Origin: Diabrotica undecimpunctata
Taxonomy: Eukaryota > Arthropoda > Insecta > Coleoptera > Chrysomelidae
Length of the DNA: 64,000 nucleotides
Assembly: GCF_040954645.1 (NCBI RefSeq)
Contig: NC_092803.1
Location: 83,466,917-83,530,916, forward strand
Direction of reading: 5' to 3'
Under the pieces are notes generated by a model. It was given only the letters and a program-made list of their open reading frames with translations. It was not told the DNA's origin and did not search any database. Shown piece after piece: positions 12,174 to 22,194 of the stretch; the stretch's first letter is position 1, and every line of letters begins with the position of its first letter. Made by a program: the position numbers and the translations under genes.

Positions 12174-12260
12174 AATGGATTTTCGTTGTTTCTTGGTGGT
12201 ATGTTGTAATAATCATTGAAGTTGTCTTTTTTGTTCTTTTTTCCTCGATGTTTTGGGTCT
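12174..12260 (-). CDS. Prominin-like gene, cytoplasmic-tail exon
   Basis: Exon of 87 bp bounded by CTTTTATAG upstream (acceptor) and GTAAGT downstream (consensus donor, plus-strand ACTTAC at 12168-12173). It completes the AG|A arginine codon left open by the exon at 12325-12443 and then encodes DPKHRGKKNKKDNFNDYYNI and PPRNNENP, ending in phase 2. This is a lysine- and asparagine-rich, tyrosine-containing tail, as expected for the cytoplasmic C-terminus of prominins after the last membrane span. The final exon with the stop codon was not found further left. Reading-frame continuity across the intron is the strongest support. Confidence 0.75.
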
Positions 12261-12324
12261 CTATAAAAGTAAGTAATAAATATATGTATCAAATATTGGA
12301 AATATATTTGGATATAATATTTAC

Positions 12325-12443
12325 CTAATTAAATGTTGACCATCTGCTTTGTAGCTCTTATATATCGATGCTAGCCAAATTGAAATAATTATTATTGGTA
12401 CAAACGTTACCAAACAGACAAAAATAGATGTCCAAAAACCATT
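12325..12443 (-). CDS. Prominin-like gene, last transmembrane exon
   Basis: Exon of 119 bp with acceptor CCTTTTCAG and donor GTAAATAT. It starts in phase 0 and encodes NGFWTSIFVCLVTFVPIIII then SIWLASIYKSYKADGQHLIR. This matches the fifth transmembrane segment of prominin (CD133) proteins: an FW start, a hydrophobic span of about 22 residues, then a basic/tyrosine stop-transfer such as KxYxxYK. It follows in frame from the exon at 38953-39111, whose last residues are KITLPW, mirroring the DPLNLFWF...KLAKYYRR junction of vertebrate PROM1. Prominins are five-span glycoproteins of plasma-membrane protrusions; in insects, prominin acts in photoreceptors. The intron separating it from the previous exon is about 26.5 kb. 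Confidence 0.85.
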
Positions 12444-12763
12444 CTGAAAAGGAATTAAATTGATTTAGTATTCAAGTATTCAATAAAACCACGAAATATT
12501 TGTTTATATTCAATAGAACAAAAAAGAAGGATGGATGAAAAAAATATAAAAAATAATGCAACATTAAGAATCCATAAATAAAAAAGGCTGACACCAATAT
12601 TTTTATAGAACAGTGCGTACACCTGATGACCCTTGATTTAAAATTTTATTATGAGGAAATAATGAATTTGAATGATGAATTAAAAGAGTACCTAATGTAA
12701 ATTTCTTTTTTTGTAATATATGTAAAAACTGTTTTATGTGAATTAAGTTCCATAAAGTAGGTA

Positions 12764-14040
12764 TTACTTTCCTTGAGATTTGTTATTGGTCATCGCGAAT
12801 GCTAATCGAACAGGAAATTGAAGCCTTTTTAATGATATTATAATATATGACGGCATTATCAGGATACGTGGCAACAGTACGATTTCTCCTTCAAATCGTA
12901 CAGTCAAAATGATGGCTTCAATAATATTTCCGGTAATACTTTTAGTGACCAAACGTGTGTCGTTGCATATTCTGGGTGGGTTCAAATTGCATAGCAGAAT
13001 AATTGGTGAACCAATTTTCAACTGAAGATTGTGTGGTGGCATCCCTGGTATATCCAGAGAATTTAAAAATTCTGTTGGATAATTTACGGCTCATCAGATC
13101 AGGATTTAAAAAATATCAGATCATCTGGTAACCTCTGTTGAATCTGGAAGTTAATTTCGTCAACATTAACATTTTTCGCCGCCAAAATTGTGCGCTCACT
13201 GAGAAAATTATGATTCAAATAACAATTAATTCATCTTTGGTCTCAACAAAAGTGCAGAAATTATCTAGAAGTTTGATGTTTTATTTTAGCGTTTCCAATA
13301 TCCAGCAAATGTTTAAAAAATATTTCCGCCGATATTTTGCACTTGTGCTCTTATGTTAATGGTCAATCGAACTGTTTAGACCGTTCACATAAAAACGATT
13401 GTTTTAAACATTCATTAATCTCATCCCCATTTATGTAAAGAGGGAATAACCGGTAATGCCTGTCGGAAGTCACCATACAGTAGTAAGACAGCACCACCGA
13501 ATAGTTTATCGTTGCCAATTGGTGAATGTGTATGAGCCATAGTATATTCATCGCAAATAACAACTGAACTCGTTTGCATCACTGCAACCATTCCACTTAT
13601 TTTTTTTAAACATTGCACGTGCACATTACACATTACACGTTATACATTGCATTTGGGTTGCTATGAACGTCTAATGGCAAGTACTGTATGTGCTGTTTGT
13701 CCATCATCTAACAATTTTCTGGATCACCAGAAGTCATTTTAAAGGTTTTGGTGGAGTGGTAAGACATGGGAATACAACTTTTCCTGGTGCACAACATATG
13801 CCAAGTACTTCATTGTCAAACTTCAATGCCTGACAATACTGGCATACTGTGCCCATTGCACTAATAGCAATTTTAAAATGCGTAGAATAATTAATGTCTG
13901 GGGCATATTCAAATGCAAGACGAACAAATGATATACGTGTAAATTCGCGGTTGATTCGCTGTCTTTCTTGTTCTTGCATTCTGGATGTAGTTATGTGCGG
14001 CTCACGTGCAGCTCGTTCTTAAAATATGCTTTCGTAAACG
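12764..14040 (-). pseudogene. Helitron Rep-helicase remnant
   Basis: Minus-strand fragments come in the order expected of a Helitron protein. Near 13740-13980, REFTRISFVRLAFEYAPDIN and CQYCQALKFDNEVLGICCAP match the N-terminal region of insect Helitron ORFs. At 13430-13620, SSVVICDEYTMAH is the helicase Walker B motif and LLYGDFRQALPVIP is motif III. Near 13150, TILAAKNVNVDEINF is followed at 12764-13042 by [20 protein letters not shown] and [10 protein letters not shown], the PIF1 C-terminal motifs. Frames shift and stops interrupt; the Walker A segment was not found. Dead element lying in the prominin intron. Confidence 0.8.
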
Positions 14041-14335
14041 TTGGTTATGATATGCATGATATTCTTGTGCACGGTTCTATTCTGATCTCATTCTCTGATC
14101 TTCATTTATTTTGAGTAGTTTGTTCGCCCGATATATTAGCAATTACAATTCGTTTACACCTTGCGGCTTGGCTACATGCATTGTTGAGGTTTGACTGTTC
14201 TTCAGGGCATTTTATAAAAAAATGGTAATTAATATGCTTTATAACAATTTAAAAATAATAATTAAATAAAATTAGGATAAAAACCAGAAATTCAAAGAAT
14301 AGTAAAGAGTAAAACGTAAAGAGAAGCAAAGCTTA
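14041..14335. other. No recognisable gene
   Basis: Possibly further N-terminal Helitron debris on the minus strand up to about 14170, but no block is clear enough to assign. Confidence 0.3.
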
Positions 14336-14339
14336 CTTT

Positions 14340-14790
14340 TCACTTGCCCATGTGTTCAGCTCCAAAAATACACGTTGGAGATCGAAAACCAGGGTCTACA
14401 AAACTACTATCAGACACAAAACAAAAGCTAGAAGTCTTCGAAACAAATGTCCTAAGTAAGGTTTTTGGACCTATTATCGAAAACGGAGTATGGAGATCTA
14501 GGTACAACCATGAACTCTAACAACTGTTTAAAGAGGCACCGATCTCAGAATTCGTTAAACTTCAGAGACTTCGATCGGTTGGTCATATAGTGAGAATTGA
14601 GACCGAAATATTGCCAAAAAGTTGCTCTAGATAGTAAAATACAGTAATATTTGCTAGACGTGAGAACCTGGAGAAGATCGGTACGGGACCTAAATGGTTG
14701 GAGGCATAGTTTTAAGAACACCAAGACTCGATTTGGGCTGCAGCGTCATTGGAGAGGGTTTAAATTAAGATAAATATAAAAATAAACTAA
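14340..14790 (+). pseudogene. LINE C-terminal fragment
   Basis: Over three frames the plus strand shows KVFGPIIENGVWRSRYNHEL, then FKEAPISEFVKLQRLRSVGH and, near 14690, SVRDLNGWRH. The RLRxxGHxxR motif is the conserved C-terminal region of RTE/Jockey-like LINE proteins downstream of RT. The RT core is absent. Strongly frameshifted. Confidence 0.6.
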
Positions 14791-15078
14791 GTAAAATCCA
14801 CCTGCTTTTTTTACTTAATTTAAATTTGCCTACCGTTATTATAAATATATAAAATAATAGGTACAAAACATAATGATAATAAAATCAAAATAGTATATAT
14901 TAATAAAGGTTCTAAGTTAGTTACATTTTGACAGACTGGAAGTGCCTGTAAACTAACAATTATTCACTACTCACACGTGCAAAACTAAATTGCGCAAAAC
15001 AATAAATCAAAGGTTTATTGTTTATATTTTTGAAATCGTATAATCGTCTATATATTTGTATTTACAAATAGAAAGATT

Positions 15079-15794
15079 TGTGATGGGTAGCTCTTTCGGG
15101 GCGACAGACTCAGTAAAACACAGGTTTGAAATAAAAACAAATCTATTAATTTAGTATATACAATAAATAAAAATAAAAAGGAATTCTACGTTGTATACTT
15201 ATACAATGAAAAAAAATTAAAACGAATTCTACGTCTCCGTCTGGATCCCACGATGAACGAAGTCCCCGGCGAATGTCTATAAAAGAAAAGAAATTAATTA
15301 GTATTAAAAAGAAACGAAATGGGGGAAATCAATCGCGCGCAGATTTATACTCGCTTTCGCTTCAATTCAGCGAAAGCTCCGAGTATGCTCGCAAACAAAA
15401 TATTTAGCTGTGCAGACCCATGGCAATGTTCAATACACAATGCCGACGGGTTCCGCTTGGCTAAGGACAGAGAGTATGATCCTCAATACGGAAATCTCTC
15501 CGTCCCGGTTGGTTCTGTGAAGATCCACGGTAATGCAATATCGATGGGTTCCGCTTGGTTAAGGACAGAGTATGATCCTCAATACGGAACTCTCTCTGTC
15601 CAGAATGGCTCGCAGGTTCACTACACCGGCGAGACAGGGAGCCTAGAGCGCTAGTTACAAGACTGTCTAATTCCGCTATTCACACGCCTTAAATAGCCGT
15701 TTGAATCCCACTACGCCTTCACGTTGTAGAAGTGGATGCGCAAATATTGACACTCCCACGGTTCGAACTGTTAAACGATCAGAGCATCGTTACA
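15079..15794 (-). repeat. 3' LTR of gypsy-type element
   Basis: A 716-bp direct repeat of 20336-21046. It contains an internal duplication: 15448-15505 and 15546-15601 are similar (GGGTTCCGCTTGG..AAGGACAGAG and TATGATCCTCAATACGGAA), 98 bp apart. A 111-codon open frame on the plus strand (15319-15654) is antisense to the element and mainly reflects this duplication, so I do not call it a gene. Confidence 0.92.
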
Positions 15795-15807
15795 CCCCCT
15801 TCTCTTT
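15795..15807 (-). other. Polypurine tract of gypsy-type element
   Basis: On the minus strand AAAGAGAAGGGGG abuts the 3' LTR, the expected plus-strand priming site of a gypsy element. Confidence 0.8.
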
Positions 15808-15854
15808 GAAAAAAAAAAAAAAGTAACATACCTTTTTTTTTGTGTAGATGGTGT

Positions 15855-16214
15855 CTACAGCCTCGTGATGCCATCTATCCCTCTCGGTATCTTTATTACA
15901 ATCTTCCTCCCATTGTTACAGCATATCCTGTATCTTTTGGTCCCCCTCTCGATTAGGTGTTTTGGGACGATCTCTATAAGATCGGCGTGTTTCCCGGGTT
16001 CCGGTTCTCCTGGAGTGGACGCGGATTGGGCTTCTTGTCCCGTGTTAGTATCAGGTACGCTCTTCTTCCTCGGTGGGGTTGGTGGTGTCCCAAAAAGTTC
16101 GTGGAACCTCTTCATGATCCTCTCCGCGTCTTTTCCTGGTGTCACGGGTAGTTCGGGTCTCTCTGGCGTTCCTAGAGGGGTCATCTCTTCCGGTATCTCT
16201 AATATATCTTCCAT
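15855..16214 (-). CDS. Small extra ORF downstream of pol (function unknown)
   Basis: A 119-codon open frame lies between the end of pol (16258) and the 3' LTR, where errantiviruses carry env. It does not look like an envelope protein: no signal peptide, no membrane span and too short. It begins with acidic and proline-rich sequence (ILEIPEEMTPLGTPERPELP, then GTPPTPPRKK). It ends in a basic, possibly nucleic-acid-binding segment (RGTKRYRICCNNGRKIVIKI). It could be an accessory protein from a spliced subgenomic RNA or a pol C-terminus separated by a frameshift. I do not recognise it. Confidence 0.45.
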   Translation of the reverse strand: MEDILEIPEEMTPLGTPERPELPVTPGKDAERIMKRFHELFGTPPTPPRKKSVPDTNTGQEAQSASTPGEPEPGKHADLIEIVPKHLIERGTKRYRICCNNGRKIVIKIPRGIDGITRL

Positions 16215-16257
16215 GTTTGATGTTGATGAACTGAATTCTGCTTGCTAGCATTGCCAC

Positions 16258-17061
16258 TTAAATACCGTTTGGTTGTGGTGGGGATTGGATTTCTGTAGTA
16301 ACATTTCCCCCCTCCCATGGTTTTAAATCTTTTACATGCGCCGTCATCTGCTTGCGGCTACTACTATCGGCCAATTTCAGTTTTACTATTACTGGTGATA
16401 TCATTGACGTTACTATGTATGGCCCTGAGTACTTCGGCGCTAGTTTGCTGTTGAAAGCTGCACTAGCCGATGATAGATGGTGTTCCTTTTTCATGACTCG
16501 ATCTCCTGGATGTGGCCGCCAGTCTCTTCGTCTTAGATCGTAATATTTCTTTTGGTCCTCGAAAGCGTGTTCCATGTGCACTTTCGCTAGTTCTCTTAAC
16601 TCTTCTAACTTGTTTAAGTTTTCTGCATACCCCTGTATATCTTGTCCATTTGTCGCCTCTGTCGTGTCTAATTTCCTTCCGAAATTAAGAAGCGCTGGTG
16701 AAAATCCTGTTGAATCGTGTCTTGCCGAATTTATGGCGTAGCAGAATTCTGGTATGAATTTGTCCCAGTCTTTATGGTTATCCTCCACGTAAGTAGCTAT
16801 CATCGTTTTCAGTACTTTGTTCATTCGTTCTACTGGATTGCATTGAGGTGAGTACGGCGGTGTTAGAATGTGATTTATGTTATAGGACTTTAGGAACGCC
16901 TTAAAATTTCCGCTTGTAAATTGCGCGCCGTTGTCCGAGATGATTTTCTTCGGGATACCGAATTGCATGACTACTTTAGATCGTAGAGTGTCGATGATTG
17001 AGTTCGTAGATGCTGCTCTTATTGGCTGGGCGACGACCCATTTGGTAAACCGGTCTTGCAC
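16258..17061 (-). pseudogene. gypsy-type integrase catalytic core and C-terminus
   Basis: This 267-codon open frame holds the D,D-35-E core: the first D in QDRFTKWVVAQ, the second in IISDNGAQFTS, and the E in PQCNPVERMNK. They are followed by the domain that ends in APKYSGPYIVTSMISPVIVK, the GPY/F motif of Ty3/gypsy integrases. The HHCC zinc-binding domain lies in the previous open frame (17067-17714) and is out of frame with it. The linking segment that normally joins the two (around 17060-17100) is shortened, so integrase is broken. Confidence 0.85.
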
Positions 17062-17066
17062 GACTA

Positions 17067-17714
17067 TTAAGAAAATGTTTCCTTTGACGGTTGCATTTTC
17101 CCGGCTGGTTGCATTTGTGACGGTTTATATTGGAGGCACTTCGTACAGGCTCTAACGTAGTCTGCAATTTGTTTAAACATCTTAGGCCAATAGTACTTTT
17201 GCGCTATTCGGCAAATTGTTTTTGCAATTCCTAAGTGGCCTGCTGTGGTCGAGTCATGATTTTCCTCCAAAATATCTTTCCTTTTATATCTTGGTACGCA
17301 TAATTTCCATGGGTTATTAAACTCTGGGTCGGCTAAATTACGGCTGCTCCAAACGTGTTTATATAATTTCCCGTTTGATATTTGTAAATCCGGGAAATCG
17401 TCTGGGTTCTGGAGTACATTCCTATATAAATTATCGTACCAACTGCATGATTCCAGTTCTGATGCTAATAATTCCGACTCTGGTTCTTCGCTCTGGTTTT
17501 CTTGTGGTTGTCGTGACAAAGCATCTGCTACCTTGTTGAGGACTCCCTTTCTATATATTACCTCGAAATCGTACTGTTGCAGTTCTAAACTCCACCTGGC
17601 TAACCGACCTGACGGGTTTTTAAGGTTCTTCAGCCATTTGAGGGACTGATGGTCTGATATGACCTTAAAATTGTATCCTTCTATATACGGCCTCATTTGC
17701 TTTATCCCGTACAC
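17067..17714 (-). pseudogene. gypsy-type RNase H C-terminus and integrase HHCC domain
   Basis: The 215-codon frame begins with the end of RNase H (YIEGYNFKVISDHQSLKWLK, where SDH is part of the active site). It continues with the linker ADALSRQ and then the integrase zinc-binding domain HDSTTAGHLGIAKT...CTKCLQYKP (H-H-C-C). It is displaced from the upstream RT frame by a small deletion/frameshift at about 17705-17740, where the sequence expected between KYSTT and VYGIKQ is shortened. Confidence 0.85.
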
Positions 17715-19399
17715 GATGGATAGACCGTTGTGGAATATTTTGTCTCGGCTGGTGTGAGGGTTCGACTAGCATATGCAATTACTTTATCCTGGCCGTCGTA
17801 TTTCTGTGTTAGTGCAACTCCAAGTCCACAGTTCGACGCATCTGTTTGCAGGTAAAATGTTTTCGAAAAATCGGGGCATGCTAATACTGGGGCTGATGTA
17901 AGTTTTGATTTTAGCTCTTCAAATGCGTTTTCCTGCTTATCGGTCCATTTCCATCTTATCTTCTTCTTCAGAAGCATGTTTAGCGGTCCTGCTATTGTCG
18001 AATAGTTCTCTATGAATCGGCGGTACCATGATGTTATTCCTAGGAACCGGCGGAGTTGACGCACATTTCTCGGTGCTGTAAGTCCGGTTATAGCGTTGGT
18101 TTTCTCCGGGTCGGTTTTTATTCCTTCTGCTCCAACCACATGTCCTAAGTATCTGAGTTCTGACTGGCAAAACGTGCATTTCTCGAAGTTCAGCTGTAAT
18201 CTGGTTTCTTTCAGTCTTCGGAAAACTTCATGTAGGTGATTTAAATGCTCTTGGAGCGTTTTAAATATTACTACGATATCATCCAAGTAGGCAAACGCGA
18301 ATTCCATATCGGGAAGTATTACCTTATCCAGTAGGCGTTGGAAAGTGGCTCCTGCGGAATGCAGTCCGAATGGGGTGGTTTTGAACTGAAAATGGCCTTT
18401 TCCGGGTACGCTGAATGCTGTCACTGGGCGGCTTGTTTCTTCTAGGGGTATTTGAAAATATCCCTGTTTCAAATCGAGGGTCGATATAAAATTTGCTTCC
18501 TTAAGTCTATCCAGAATTTCCGATATTCTGGGTAACGGATATGCGTCCTTATCTGATAGTTCGTTGACTTTTCTGAAGTCAATGCAAAATCTGTACGAGT
18601 TATCCTTTTTCCTAACTAGTACAATCGGTGAACTCCAACCACTTGTGGAGGGTTCGATGGTTCCTTCTTTTAACATCTTGTCCACTTCTTGGTTGATGAT
18701 CTGTAGCATTGCGGGATTGTGCCGCCTATAAGGCTGCTTGACTGGATCGCACTTTTTCTTCAATTTTATTTCGTGTCTTATTAAGTTCGTGGGTCCTGTT
18801 ATGTTCTCAAACTCCCTTAGTTCTTTTCTTAGAAACCTTTCTAACTCCGTATTTTGAGTGGAGTCTTTTAAAGTGTTACATGTCTCTTCTTGATGTTGTA
18901 TGTATTGTTTGGTCGTATGTTTATCGAATTTAAGTTCGATAGAATGGTTCCTGAGGAATTCCACTCCTAGTAGGGCATCTTCCGTCAACCCTGGCATTAC
19001 TATGAATGTTTGTCGGGTTTGCAACTTATCGATCTCGCATTCAATTGTCAACTTCTGGTTAAGCTCCATTGACGCTCCATTTGCTAGTCTTGTTCTCCCG
19101 CTGTAGCTATCTAGAGAGTCCTTGTATATCTGAGCTATTCTATCCCCGACGTAATTTTTAGTAGTTCCTGTGTCGATGAGCGCTCTGTATGTTCTTTGCC
19201 CTATTTTTAGTGATGCGAACAGTCGAATGTCATTGCTTGCTGGTTGTGTAACGGCGAAAACGAATGGAGTCGAATCTTGTTTTACAGACTGGGACGACTC
19301 CTTGTTTCTCCAGTCTGTAATTCGTTTCCCTGACGCCTGAAACAGCAGTCGCTGCTGTAAACTCCTTCTCTGCCGCAACGCGAACAAAACTTTTTCCAT
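17702..19399 (-). CDS. pol: gypsy-type Pol: protease, reverse transcriptase, RNase H (truncated by frameshift)
   Basis: The 565-residue frame contains an aspartic protease (ALIDTGTTKNYVG, catalytic D76). RT follows, with conserved blocks YRFCIDFRKVNE (about 269-280), STLDLKQGYFQIPL (306-319) and AFAYLDDIVVI (YLDD at 371-374). The start of RNase H is ACPDFSKTFYLQTDASNCGLG near residue 505. It overlaps the gag frame by about 118 bases, so Pol would be made by ribosomal frameshifting, as in many gypsy elements. It stops prematurely inside RNase H; the remaining domains lie at 17067-17714 and 16258-17061 in other frames. RT residues look intact. Confidence 0.9.
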   Translation of the reverse strand: MEKVLFALRQRRSLQQRLLFQASGKRITDWRNKESSQSVKQDSTPFVFAVTQPASNDIRLFASLKIGQRTYRALIDTGTTKNYVGDRIAQIYKDSLDSYSGRTRLANGASMELNQKLTIECEIDKLQTRQTFIVMPGLTEDALLGVEFLRNHSIELKFDKHTTKQYIQHQEETCNTLKDSTQNTELERFLRKELREFENITGPTNLIRHEIKLKKKCDPVKQPYRRHNPAMLQIINQEVDKMLKEGTIEPSTSGWSSPIVLVRKKDNSYRFCIDFRKVNELSDKDAYPLPRISEILDRLKEANFISTLDLKQGYFQIPLEETSRPVTAFSVPGKGHFQFKTTPFGLHSAGATFQRLLDKVILPDMEFAFAYLDDIVVIFKTLQEHLNHLHEVFRRLKETRLQLNFEKCTFCQSELRYLGHVVGAEGIKTDPEKTNAITGLTAPRNVRQLRRFLGITSWYRRFIENYSTIAGPLNMLLKKKIRWKWTDKQENAFEELKSKLTSAPVLACPDFSKTFYLQTDASNCGLGVALTQKYDGQDKVIAYASRTLTPAETKYSTTVYPSCTG

Positions 19400-20307
19400 G
19401 GGTTTTTGCAGTTTTTACGGCTGTGACCTGGCATCTTGCATCTAAAGCATGCCGTTTTCGCATCGTACTCTGCTTGGTCCGTGCGTCTCCAGTTTCCACG
19501 GCAAATCTGATTTGCTCGGGTCTTTTCGTCTTCTAGAGCTTCGTATTCTTGGGCTAAATCCTGTAATTCGGCTAAGTTTCCGAAATCCCGGCGGCGAGCA
19601 TAAAGCTTATATTCTGGTAACAAATTTTTGTATATCCTTTCGACTTCTTGGTTTTTAGAAAAATATCCTTCTCGTCTGATTAATGTTTGAATCTCCGTGA
19701 TATATCTGTCTACTGGTTCGTTCTGTCTCTGTTTTCTGTTTCGGATTTCCTCTTCTAGTTGTAGCAAATATCCCCTGGGATAGAAAGCTTTTTTAAAATC
19801 TTCGCTGAAATCTGTCCATGACTTCCAATTTTTGTTATTGTTTCTGTACCATAACAAGGCGTGGTCTCCTAATAATTCTGGTAATGCTCTTAGTAGATCT
19901 TGTTTATCGATCTCGTAGGCCAAGCTTAATTCGTCTATCCTCTCTAAGAATTCTATTGCATCCGAATGTTTCTTGTCGAAGTGTGTGTTCCACTTTCGTA
20001 CTTGATTTAGCAATTCTGGTTGCTCCATTTGTTTCGTTATTGTTAATTCCTGTAATTGTCTTCGGATGCCCGAAATTTCCTGGGCCAGTGTGTCGGATTC
20101 TGTTCCCTTGGAAGTTTTTTCTTTTGGGATTGTTCCTGTAGCTTCCTCGCGATTTTTAAAATAGGTTCTGAGTCGTGCTCTCAATTCGTCGACGGATCCC
20201 TTGGGATCTAAGCCGCATTTTTCGGCCTCGCTCTGCAATTCCTCTTTGCAAAGTCGATTTATCCACGACGTACCTGTTACTGAGTCTGTGTCTTTATCTG
20301 TTGGCAT
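19282..20307 (-). CDS. gag: gypsy-type Gag with zinc knuckles
   Basis: The open frame extends to 20397, but I start at the ATG at 20307 because upstream codons lie in the LTR and primer site. That gives 341 residues. The N-terminus (CKEELQSEAEKCGLDPKGSV, then DELRARLRTYF) resembles a SAP motif, a helix-turn-helix fold often found in DNA-binding proteins. The middle resembles the retrotransposon gag/capsid domain (ALLWYRNNNKNWKSWTDFSE, then FKKAFYP). Near the C-terminus is a CCHC knuckle, CFRCKMPGHSRKNC, followed by a second cysteine cluster CSRCGREGVYSSDCC. No interruptions are seen. Gag would package element RNA in cytoplasmic particles. Confidence 0.88.
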   Translation of the reverse strand: MPTDKDTDSVTGTSWINRLCKEELQSEAEKCGLDPKGSVDELRARLRTYFKNREEATGTIPKEKTSKGTESDTLAQEISGIRRQLQELTITKQMEQPELLNQVRKWNTHFDKKHSDAIEFLERIDELSLAYEIDKQDLLRALPELLGDHALLWYRNNNKNWKSWTDFSEDFKKAFYPRGYLLQLEEEIRNRKQRQNEPVDRYITEIQTLIRREGYFSKNQEVERIYKNLLPEYKLYARRRDFGNLAELQDLAQEYEALEDEKTRANQICRGNWRRTDQAEYDAKTACFRCKMPGHSRKNCKNPWKKFCSRCGREGVYSSDCCFRRQGNELQTGETRSRPSL

Positions 20308-20320
20308 GTTATTAATTTTT

Positions 20321-20332
20321 GCTCGGGCGCCA
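20321..20332 (-). other. Primer-binding site of gypsy-type element
   Basis: Minus-strand TGGCGCCCGAGC begins three bases inside the 5' LTR, complementary to a tRNA 3' end. The first eight bases are shared with the second gypsy element's primer site at 53955-53972; the rest differs, so the primer tRNA is uncertain. Confidence 0.75.
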
Positions 20333-20335
20333 GTT

Positions 20336-21046
20336 TGTGATGGGTAGCTCTTTCGGGGCGACAGACTCAGTAAAACACAGGTTTGAAATAAAAACAAATC
20401 TATTAATTTAGTATATACAATAAATAAAAATAAAAAGGAATTCTACGTTGTATACTTATACAATGAAAAAAAATTAAAACGAATTCTACGTCTCCGTCTG
20501 GATCCCACGATGAACGAAGTCCCCGGCGAATGTCTATAAAAGAAAAGAAATTAATTAGTATTAAAAAGAAACGAAATGGGGGAAATCGATCGCGCGCAGA
20601 TTTATACTCGCTTTCGCTTCAATTCAGCGAAAGCTCCGAGTATGCTCGCAAACAAAATATTTAGCTGTGCAGACCCATGGCAATGTTCAATACACAATGC
20701 CGACGGGTTCCGCTTGGCTAAGGACAGAGAGTATGATCCTCAATACGGAAATCTCTCCGTCCCGGTTGGTTCTGTGCAGATCCACGGTAATGCAATATCG
20801 ATGGGTTCCGCTTGGTTAAGGACAGAGTATGATCCTCAATACGGAACTCTCTCTGTCCAGAATGGCTCGCAGGTTCACTACACCGGCGAGTCAGGGATAC
20901 TAGAGCGCTAGCTACAAGACTGTCTAATTCCGCTATTCACACGCCTTAAATAGCCGTCACCATCCCGCCTTCACGTTGTAGAAGTGGATGCGCAAATATT
21001 GACACTCCCACGGTTCGAACTGTTAAACGATCAGAGCATCGTTACA
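20336..21046 (-). repeat. 5' LTR of gypsy-type element
   Basis: A 711-bp repeat matching 15079-15794, carrying promoter and poly(A) functions for the element. It differs mainly near 20890-20905 and in a short segment near 20957 (AGCCGTCACCATCC versus AGCCGTTTGAATCCCACTACG). Confidence 0.92.
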
Positions 21047-21050
21047 GATT

Positions 21051-22190
21051 ACTATTTACAAAATAGCTTTTGTGACATCACAATTTGTTTGGTGTATAGT
21101 AATTAGAAATTAATAAATAAAATAAAACTTTAAAACTAATTACTGCCAATCAAAATTAATTTAATTAAACCATATAATCTAGGTCAAATGAATAAATTTA
21201 GAATCATTACTTTAAATTTGAGATAATATTATTGAATTTTCTCGTTACTTTAAGGAAATATTAAGTGAAATGCTTAGCATTGGTTACAACAACTGTAAGT
21301 TGCCTATATTTGGCGCAATTGAACGACTGTAAAATAAATGATATGATAAAAATACACAAAATAATAAACTTGAATTCAATTAATGCCAAAACTTAAATTT
21401 TTAAGTAATTCTAAACATAAAATGAATTGTTTTAAAAAAATATAAAACAATTACTATTTAAATGGGAATAAGCCACTTCTCAAAATACAAACATTAGTAA
21501 ATTAAACAAATTTTTGTTTTTCTGTTACTTAGTGAAAAATTCTTCTAATAATTTAATTTTATCTGACTCATTTATATTGACAATTCAGACATACATTATA
21601 CATTTTAAAGTAGACGATTTTAAAATGATATTGCTTCTGTTATTGCTCCCTCAATATTTTTGAGTTGCGCTCCTGGGACGACTTTACTTATAAGATAGTT
21701 CATTCGATTACATGAAATCAACTTTAACTTGAGAATATCCATCAGAAAAGATCATAGCTTGTAATTCGTCTTTAAAAAGACAAATACATGCCATGATGAC
21801 AGTAAAATTCTCCTGTTAGTGATTCCATAGTAAATTATGAGAGAAAAACCAGGAAAAAAACCTCATAATACTATCCCGACATGGTAAGTATTTGGTCGTG
21901 CATTCAGTTTACCTTTAATAAACACCAAATTTTGATTTTACATGTTTGTTATTTAAAAAACATAAATGATGTATGCTCTATATGTTACTGACTTACTAAT
22001 AATGGTATTTTCCTCTATATTAACTTCCTCTTTCAATATGGGTAACCAGATCCTACTACATTCTGCCGAGGAATTTGCGACACACTTGGTCTCATTTAGC
22101 ATAATAAGAGCCGCTTCTTTGATTTTTCTCTTTTTACCATCCGTTTATTTTAGGACTATATTTGAATCATTCCATTGAATCCTATGTTCA
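21051..22190. other. Intron sequence without recognisable element
   Basis: AT-rich DNA in the prominin intron. No conserved coding block, RNA gene or paired repeat was recognised. Confidence 0.4.
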
Positions 22191-22194
22191 TTAT

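Larger units (their letters stand above)
15079..21046 (-). mobile_element. Gypsy-type (Ty3) LTR retrotransposon, full length
   Basis: Two direct LTRs flank an internal region with gag, pol and a small third ORF on the minus strand. Both LTRs run TGTGATGG...GTTACA on the plus strand (inverse complement TGTAAC...CATCACA). The four bases GATT occur immediately outside both ends (15075-15078 and 21047-21050), the target duplication. The primer-binding site is next to the right (5') LTR and the purine tract next to the left (3') LTR, confirming minus-strand transcription. The element is 5968 bp. LTRs are nearly identical apart from a few substitutions and one small indel region, so insertion is fairly recent, yet pol is already broken. 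Confidence 0.93.

Noticed and set aside
15319..15654. A 111-codon open frame present in both gypsy LTRs (also 20576-20911)
   Set aside because: It is antisense to the element and lies in the LTR; its internal repetition comes from the tandem LTR duplication. No domain is visible.
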